This document shows positions 59,122 to 64,000 of a stretch of DNA of 64,000 nt, one piece after another. Where the stretch lies: positions 5,022,001-5,086,000 of the forward strand of contig NZ_CP034279.1 of NCBI RefSeq assembly GCF_009739905.1. Reading direction: 5' to 3'. The DNA comes from Streptomyces ficellus (lineage in GTDB: Bacteria > Actinomycetota > Actinomycetes > Streptomycetales > Streptomycetaceae). The translations under genes were made by a program, and so were the position numbers. Positions within the stretch are counted from its first letter, which is position 1. The number at the start of each line of letters is the position of its first letter. The notes beneath the pieces were generated by a model. It searched no databases and was not told where the DNA came from. It saw only the letters and a list, made by a program, of their open reading frames with translations.

Positions 59122-59234
59122 TGGTGGGCCGCGGCCCCTCCGGGCTCACCTCCTCGGCGCCGGCGGCCTTGGGTCACACGTAAGGGAGCCGCACCAGCGC
59201 CGCCAGCGCGCTGCGGGGGCGACCCTGCACGGCC
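59122..59234 (+). repeat. Dispersed ~110-bp intergenic repeat, copy C
   Basis: Same family as copies A (17241) and B (39324). It has GGCCCCTCCGGGCTCACC, CCTCGGCGCCGGCGGCC, an AAGGGAGCC block and CTGCGGGGGCGACCCTGCAC. Its last 24 bp (59211-59234) are perfectly complementary to the first 24 bp of copy D (59330-59353). Confidence 0.8.
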
Positions 59235-59329
59235 GCGGCCCGGCCGTATCCCGGCTGCGGGCCGGATGCACTGCCGGCTCGGTCCGTACGCCGTGGTGCG
59301 GCGCGCAGGCAACCACCGCGGCGAGGAGG

Positions 59330-59442
59330 GGCCGTGCAGGGTCGCCCCCGCAGGGGATCGGCGGCGAGATACGGCGACAGAAGTAGGTGGGCGCCCCGCC
59401 GACCCCGAGGAGGTGAGTCCGGAGGGGCCCCGACCGTACCCA
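59330..59442 (-). repeat. Dispersed ~110-bp intergenic repeat, copy D (inverted relative to C)
   Basis: The reverse complement has the family blocks GGCCCCTCCGGACTCACC, CCTCGGGGTCGGCGG and CTGCGGGGGCGACCCTGCAC, but the middle ~40 bp differ from the other copies. With copy C and the 95-bp spacer between them it fills almost all of the 382-bp gene-free gap between convergent ohrR and the carboxyltransferase gene. It could serve as a long bidirectional hairpin. Confidence 0.78.
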
Positions 59443-59455
59443 CCGGGCGGAGCCG

Positions 59456-60778
59456 TCAGACGATGCCGCGGACCACGCCCAGCTCCACCAGGTCCTGAGG
59501 GCGCAGCCGCAGCTGCTCGGCGGTGTGCGGGGCGTCCTGCGGGGGGCGTTTCAGGATCGCGGCGGCCAGCTCCGGGGCGATCACCGAGAAGTAACTGTCC
59601 CGCGTGGCCCACGTGTTGTCCGGCGCCGCCAGGGCCAGCGCCCCGCCCGAGCCGCCTTCGCCGATCAGGAGCGTGGTGACCGGGACGCGCGCCGCCGCCA
59701 CGGCCGTGAACGCGTCCGCGATCGCCGCGCCCGCGCCCGCCCGCTCCGCCTCCGCGTCGTTCGCCGCGCCGGGCGTGTCGACGAGCGTCAGGACCGGGAC
59801 GCCCAGCCGGTCGGCGAGCCGGATCACGCGGGCGGCCGTGCGGTAACCGGCCGGGCGGGTCGCCGTGCCGCACTGCGCGACGTACGCCACCGCCCGCCCG
59901 TCGGCGCGGAGCCCGATACCGCACAGCATGCCCGGGTCCGTACCGCCGCAGCGGTCGCCGGCCAGGGGCAGCCGGTCCGTGAAGTACGCGTTCAGGTACG
60001 CCTCGGCGCGGGGGCGGCCGGGGTCACGGGCCTGGCGGACCGCGTCCCAGCCGCTCGCGGGGAGCGGCCCAGACGACAGGGCGGCGGGTGGCGGCGCCTG
60101 CGCGGCGGGGCTCGTCAGCGCGGTCACCCAGCGCGTGACCGTCCCGCGCAGCTCCTCGGGGCGTACGACCGCGTCGACGTGCCCGGCCGCCAGCTGGCCC
60201 TCGGCCGTGTACGCGGCCGGGTCCGCGTCCGCGGGCCGTACCCGCGATCCGGCGAACCCGACCTGCGCCCCCGGCAGCGCCAGGATCACGTCGGCGCCCG
60301 CCCCCACCGTCGCCCAGCCGCCGCCGGTGGCCGGGTCGCGCAGCACCGTGAGGTGCGGCAGGCCCGCCTCCCGCAGCAGCACCGACTCGCGCGCCACCCG
60401 CTGGAGCTGGGTCAGCGCGACCATGCCCTCCTGCATCCGGCTGCCGCCCGTCGCGACGAGGGAGAGCAGCGGGACGCGCTCCTCGCGGGCCAGGCGGTAC
60501 GCGGCCTCCAGCCGGTCGCCGGCCCGCTCGCCGAGCGAGCCGCCGAGGAACCCGAACTCGAAGGCGAGTACCGCGCACGAGCGGTCGCCGACGCGGGCCG
60601 TGCCGTACACGACCGACTCGGCCTCGCCCGTCCGCTCGGCCGCGCGGGCGCGGGACGCGTCGTAACCCTCCCAGGCCAGGGGGCCGTCGGGCGCGCAGGC
60701 GCGGTCGGGCGGCGCGTGGTCCTCGAACGCGTCGGTGAGGAGACCGATGGCCGCGCGGGCGGAGAGGCGCTCAGCCAT
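59456..60778 (-). CDS. Acyl-CoA carboxyltransferase-like protein beside malonyl-CoA synthetase
   Basis: 440 aa, one chain with both halves of a biotin-dependent carboxyltransferase: beta-like (LAFEFGFLGGSLGERAGDRL, LVATGGSRMQEGMVALTQL) and alpha-like (RVIRLADRLGVPVLTLVDTP, TTLLIGEGGSGGALALAAPD, ATRDSYFSVIAPELAAAIL). The oxyanion Gly-Gly pairs are present. No biotin carboxylase or carrier gene is adjacent. Overlapping matB by 8 bp suggests a role in malonyl-CoA metabolism (for example decarboxylation or transcarboxylation), which is inferred. The ATG is at 60778. Confidence 0.85.
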   Translation of the reverse strand: MAERLSARAAIGLLTDAFEDHAPPDRACAPDGPLAWEGYDASRARAAERTGEAESVVYGTARVGDRSCAVLAFEFGFLGGSLGERAGDRLEAAYRLAREERVPLLSLVATGGSRMQEGMVALTQLQRVARESVLLREAGLPHLTVLRDPATGGGWATVGAGADVILALPGAQVGFAGSRVRPADADPAAYTAEGQLAAGHVDAVVRPEELRGTVTRWVTALTSPAAQAPPPAALSSGPLPASGWDAVRQARDPGRPRAEAYLNAYFTDRLPLAGDRCGGTDPGMLCGIGLRADGRAVAYVAQCGTATRPAGYRTAARVIRLADRLGVPVLTLVDTPGAANDAEAERAGAGAAIADAFTAVAAARVPVTTLLIGEGGSGGALALAAPDNTWATRDSYFSVIAPELAAAILKRPPQDAPHTAEQLRLRPQDLVELGVVRGIV

Positions 60779-62237
60779 GGAGGGACCTCTTCATGATCTT
60801 GCCCATGTCGTTGCGGGGCAGGACGTCGAGGTACCGGACGGTCCGGGGCCGCTTGTGCGGGGCGAGCTGTGCCGCCACGTGGTCGGCCAGCTCCGCCTCC
60901 GAGGGTGGCGCGGTGGGGTCGGCGGGGACGACCCACGCCACGATCCGCTCGCCGAGGTCCGGGTCGGGTTCACCGGTGACGGCGGCCTCGCGCACCCCGG
61001 GGTGGTCGAGCAGCGCGTTCTCGATCTCGCCTGCGCCGATCTTGTAGCCGCCGCTCTTGATCAGGTCGGTCGCCCGGCGGCCCACGATCCGCACCGACCC
61101 GTCCCCGGCCCGTACCGCCATGTCGCCGGTGCGGAACCAGGTCCCGTCGAACGCGGCGGCGGTGGCGTCCGGCCGGTTGAGGTACCCGGTGAACAAATTG
61201 GGGCCGCGCACCTGGATCTCGCCCACCGTCTCCCCGTCGTACGCGGCGATCTCCGTCCCATCCTCCTCGTCCACCAGCCGCAGTTCCACGCCGGGCAGCG
61301 GCACGCCGACCGAACCGGTGCGCGGCTCCACGTCGTCGGCCCGGACGCTGGTGTTCATCAGCGTCTCGGTCATGCCGTACCGCTCGATCACCCGCCGCCC
61401 CGTCAGCGCGGCGATCCGCTCGTGGTCGTGGAGGGGAAGCGCCGCCGAGCCGGAGACCAGCAGCCGCGCGCCCGCGAGGGCCTTCGCCAGCTGCGGGTCG
61501 TCGTCCAGGGCTTCGGCGATGCGGTGGTACATGGTCGGTACCCCGAACAGCATCGTCCCGCCGGCCGCCAGCTCGCGCGCCACCCCGCCGGTCGTGAACC
61601 TGCCCAGGTGGCGCACCGATCCGCCGTGCCGCAGCGGGCCGAGCACGCCCAGGATCAGCCCGTGGACGTGGAAGAGCGGCAGGGCGTGCACGAGGACGTC
61701 GGCCGAGGTCCACGCCCAGGCGTCCGCCAGGGCGTCGAGCGTCGAGGCGACGGCGCGGCGGGGGAGGACGGCGCCCTTGGGCGGGCCGGTGGTGCCGGAC
61801 GTGTAGACGATGAGGGCCGGCGCCTCGGGGTCGTCCGGCTCGGCGGGCGGCCGCCCCACGGGGGCGGACTCGGCGGAGTCGACGGTGACGTCCAGCCGGT
61901 CCAGGCCGCTCAGCGCGTGCGGCAGTCCGTCCTCCGGCGAGGCGAGGACCAGGGCGGGGCGGCTGTCGGTGACGATGTGGGTGAGCTCCCGTTCGCCCGT
62001 CCTCGGGTTGAGCGGCACGGCCGGTACGCCCGCGAGCAGTGCCGCGACCACGGCGACCGAGGTCTCCAGGGTGGGCGTGGCCCAGACGGCGACCCGTTCC
62101 GCCCCGTCCAGCCGGACGGCCAACGAGCGTGCTGCGGCGCGGAGTTCGCCGTACGTCAGGGAACGGTCCGCGAATCGCAGCGCGGGCCGTCCGGCTCCGG
62201 CGTCCGGGGCGTCCAGGGCCGGAAAGAGCGAACTCAC
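60771..62237 (-). CDS. matB: Malonyl-CoA synthetase MatB (acyl-CoA synthetase)
   Basis: 488 aa from GTG 62237, with AGGAGG seven nt upstream. ANL-family enzyme: it adenylates malonate (or a substituted malonate) and transfers it to CoA, feeding fatty acid and polyketide synthesis. P-loop IVYTSGTTGPPKGAVLP; ERYGMTETLMNTSV; TGDMAVRAGDGSVRIVGRRA; catalytic Lys in NDMGKIMKRSL near the C-terminus. The protein matches my memory of Streptomyces MatB closely. It overlaps the carboxyltransferase start, so the two form an operon. Confidence 0.93.
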   Translation of the reverse strand: MSSLFPALDAPDAGAGRPALRFADRSLTYGELRAAARSLAVRLDGAERVAVWATPTLETSVAVVAALLAGVPAVPLNPRTGERELTHIVTDSRPALVLASPEDGLPHALSGLDRLDVTVDSAESAPVGRPPAEPDDPEAPALIVYTSGTTGPPKGAVLPRRAVASTLDALADAWAWTSADVLVHALPLFHVHGLILGVLGPLRHGGSVRHLGRFTTGGVARELAAGGTMLFGVPTMYHRIAEALDDDPQLAKALAGARLLVSGSAALPLHDHERIAALTGRRVIERYGMTETLMNTSVRADDVEPRTGSVGVPLPGVELRLVDEEDGTEIAAYDGETVGEIQVRGPNLFTGYLNRPDATAAAFDGTWFRTGDMAVRAGDGSVRIVGRRATDLIKSGGYKIGAGEIENALLDHPGVREAAVTGEPDPDLGERIVAWVVPADPTAPPSEAELADHVAAQLAPHKRPRTVRYLDVLPRNDMGKIMKRSLHG

Positions 62238-62416
62238 TCGGGGTCCTCCTCGTGTCGCCGCCGCAGGGATCGCGGTCACAGGGCCCCACCATTCTCCCCG
62301 CCGGCGGACGGTCGAAGCCGGTGCCACGTGTGCTGTTCGCCGCAGTTCCGGCGCCCCTCGTGCCGGGTACGAGCGGGGCTCGAGCGGCGCCGCCCGGGAG
62401 CCCTCCGCCGGCCGGA

Positions 62417-63889
62417 CTACGTCGGGGGCGGCGGTGCGGCGGGGGAGCCAGGGCCGCCGTCGAGGGCGTCCCGGGGGCCCACTTCACGCGGGGACCGCCA
62501 TGTCACCGTCGCGCCGCCGGCGCCGTCGTCCGTGACCGTGAGGCGGATGCCGGGGCGGCCGTCCGGCAGGGTGGCCGTGGCGTCGACCTCCACGTCCACG
62601 GCCGTCAGGCCCTCGCGGCGGTGGGCGGCCACCAGGGCGCCGCGCAGGGCGGTGAGCAGCCGGTCGGCGACCGGGTCGGTGACCAGGGCGTCCACCGCGC
62701 CGGTGAAGTGCACGGACGGCCGGAAGCCCAGGAGGACCGCCGCGCCGCCGGTCTCGCGCAGCACCCGGCCGCGGAGGGACCGGGGCGCGTCGACCGGCGG
62801 CTGCTGGAGCGCGAAGATGGCGGTGCGCACCTCCTGGATGGTGGAGTCCAGCTCGTCCACCGCCCGGTCCAGCAGGTCCGCCGCGGCGCCGGACGCCCGC
62901 CGCCGCGTGGCCTCCAGCATCATCTCCGTGGCGAACAGCCGCTGTACGACGAGGTCGTGCAGGTCGCGGGCGATCCGGTCGCGGTCCTCGTACACCGCGA
63001 GCCGCTCCCGGTCGGCCTGCGCGTCCGCCAGGACGAGCGCGAGCGCGGCCTGTGAGGCGAACTGGGAGGCCAGCAGCCGCTCGACCGCCGTGTACGGGAG
63101 CCCGCCGCGCCGCCGCGGCAGGGCGAGGGTGCCGATCAGCTTCCCGCCGCTCTGCAGCGGCAGCATCATCGAGGGCCCGAACCGGGTCCGCACCGGTGTC
63201 GTCATCCGGGGGTCGGTGGCCGAGTCGTCGATGAACACCGGCTCGCCGCCGAGCAGTTGTTCCAGTACGGGCGAGCCGGGGGCGATCGTCGTGCCGAGCA
63301 GGTCGTCCGGGTCGTGGGGCGTCGAGGCGGCGACGATCTCCATTCCGCCCTCGCCGGTGGGCTGGAGGACCACGCCCGCCGCCGCGCCCGCGAGCAGCCG
63401 GGCCCGCTCGGCGACGGTCACCAGCGCGTCGGCCGCCGCCCCGCCGGTGAGCAGCGCCGTCGTCACGGCCGCCGCGCCCTCGATCCACCGCTCGCGCTGC
63501 CGGGCCGTCTCGTACAGCCGGGCGTTGCCGATCGCGATGCCCGCCTGCGAGGCGAGGACGCGCAGCGTGGCCAGGTCCTCGCCGGTGAACGGTCCGCCGC
63601 GCTTCCCGGTCAGGTGGAGCCGGCCGAACACCTCGGTGTGGACACGGACCGGTACGGCGAGGTCGTGTTCGTCACCGCGGTCGCTCCGGTCGTCGTTCCC
63701 GGCCGTGCCGGTCGTGTACCGGTCGGTGGGGCGGCCCTGCTCGGGGTCGAGGACGACGAGGGAGGCGGTCCGGGCGTCCGTCAGCGCGGCGGCGTGCTCC
63801 ACGAGGTGCTGGAGGGTGGCGCGCAGCTCGAGGTCGGTACCGACGTCCAGTACCGCCCCGAGCAGCGCGGGCAGCCCTCTTCCGGTCAC
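62417..63889 (-). CDS. GAF-domain sensor histidine kinase with eroded ATP-binding domain
   Basis: 490 aa from GTG 63889, overlapping the upstream Mbl-like stop (GTGA). Two GAF domains (~15-125 and ~140-300) with DLATLRVLASQAGIAIGNA and LLASQFASQAALALVLADA end in the HisKA_3 helix YEDRDRIARDLHDLVVQRLF with the phospho-acceptor His, as in DevS/NarX-type kinases. The ATPase part is unusual: the N-box reads LRGALVAAH (Ala421 for Asn, Gly417 for Glu), DDGAG is kept, and no second glycine box follows before a Pro-rich end. No response regulator is adjacent. Kinase activity is doubtful. Confidence 0.88.
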   Translation of the reverse strand: MTGRGLPALLGAVLDVGTDLELRATLQHLVEHAAALTDARTASLVVLDPEQGRPTDRYTTGTAGNDDRSDRGDEHDLAVPVRVHTEVFGRLHLTGKRGGPFTGEDLATLRVLASQAGIAIGNARLYETARQRERWIEGAAAVTTALLTGGAAADALVTVAERARLLAGAAAGVVLQPTGEGGMEIVAASTPHDPDDLLGTTIAPGSPVLEQLLGGEPVFIDDSATDPRMTTPVRTRFGPSMMLPLQSGGKLIGTLALPRRRGGLPYTAVERLLASQFASQAALALVLADAQADRERLAVYEDRDRIARDLHDLVVQRLFATEMMLEATRRRASGAAADLLDRAVDELDSTIQEVRTAIFALQQPPVDAPRSLRGRVLRETGGAAVLLGFRPSVHFTGAVDALVTDPVADRLLTALRGALVAAHRREGLTAVDVEVDATATLPDGRPGIRLTVTDDGAGGATVTWRSPREVGPRDALDGGPGSPAAPPPPT

Positions 63890-64000
63890 TCGGCCTCGGC
63901 GAGCGGGTTGAGCGTGAGGGGCTCGATACGGCCCTCCAGCATGGCGCCGAGCCCCAGGACGGCGCAGACGTCGGGGCGCTCGGCGATGTGCACGGGCATC
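63886..64000 (-). CDS. mbl: C-terminus of MreB/Mbl-like actin homologue (partial)
   Basis: Only the last 37 residues are inside the window: MPVHIAERPDVCAVLGLGAM then an LEGRIEPLTLNP tail. IPVHIAERP.. followed by a small-residue helix is the end of MreB-family proteins (IPV-type strand plus last helix). Streptomyces Mbl sits next to a GAF kinase in S. coelicolor as I recall. Its stop overlaps the kinase GTG. The rest of the gene lies beyond 64000. Confidence 0.6.
   Translation of the reverse strand, partial: MPVHIAERPDVCAVLGLGAMLEGRIEPLTLNPLAEAE

Noticed and set aside
60735..63911. A 1058-codon plus-strand frame opposite matB and the GAF kinase
   Set aside because: It is Arg/Ser/Pro-rich and antisense to well-supported genes; the reading frame stays open only because of codon bias.

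Overview
The window is high-GC actinobacterial chromosome, almost certainly a Streptomyces core region. The evidence is an HrdA-type sigma factor beside DNA primase, a Zur-znuABC zinc cluster between uppS and glyS, an XRE/DUF397 gene pair, a MatB-type malonyl-CoA synthetase, a class F sortase, F420-type reductase and DUF7144 proteins, strongly GC-biased third codon positions and frequent GTG starts. From memory, the gene order resembles the S. coelicolor chromosome around matB, hrdA, nirB, ppdK, glyS and zur. No alignment was run.

Layout. 0-9.3 kb: the end of a TerB protein, a penicillin-binding-protein-like lipoprotein lacking all three transpeptidase motifs, a flavin/F420 reductase fused to hemerythrin, an iron-box-controlled ferredoxin-NADP reductase, a beta-propeller protein, an accessory XRE/DUF397 locus with two small unknown proteins, and a PIN/RHH toxin-antitoxin pair. 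9.3-16.8 kb: recO, uppS, znuA-znuC-znuB-zur with two Zur-box-like sites, glyS. 16.8-17.5 kb: a gene-free, repeat-dense interval. 17.5-28.2 kb: MFS exporter, dusB, ppdK behind a long leader, an ArsR-type regulator, a PhoX-like Tat protein, a VOC protein, and an SDR/TetR pair sharing an operator-like motif.

28.3-42.7 kb holds assimilatory nitrate/nitrite genes: nirB-nirD with an upstream FAD reductase, a molybdopterin nitrate reductase and a sirohydrochlorin chelatase (siroheme supply), with GlnR-box-like sequences before the nir operon and the nitrate reductase. Between them lie a TSUP permease behind a long hairpin, a sortase with a cell-wall substrate, a SoxR-box-preceded FMN reductase, cutA and a GGCT-family gene. 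42.7-54.5 kb: dgt, a ferredoxin-reductase-like flavoprotein, dnaG, hrdA, a heterodimeric ABC exporter, an FGGY kinase and a YtxH protein. 54.6-55.1 kb: two tRNA-Asn and one CAT-anticodon tRNA, each group closed by a strong terminator. 55.1-64 kb: a class II amidotransferase, a DUF7144 protein, a fusion of a YqhA/UPF0114 membrane protein with an IstB-like transposition ATPase, the divergent ohr/ohrR pair, a carboxyltransferase with matB, a GAF histidine kinase with an eroded ATP-binding domain, and the 3' end of an MreB/Mbl-like gene.

The most noteworthy items are the YqhA-IstB fusion (56.8-58.0 kb), a four-copy family of ~110-bp intergenic repeats (17.2, 39.3 and 59.1-59.4 kb, the last two forming an inverted pair), the degenerate PBP, and a set of recognisable regulator sites (DmdR, Zur, SoxR, OhrR, GlnR and TetR types). 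All identifications come from reading motifs, without database searches.
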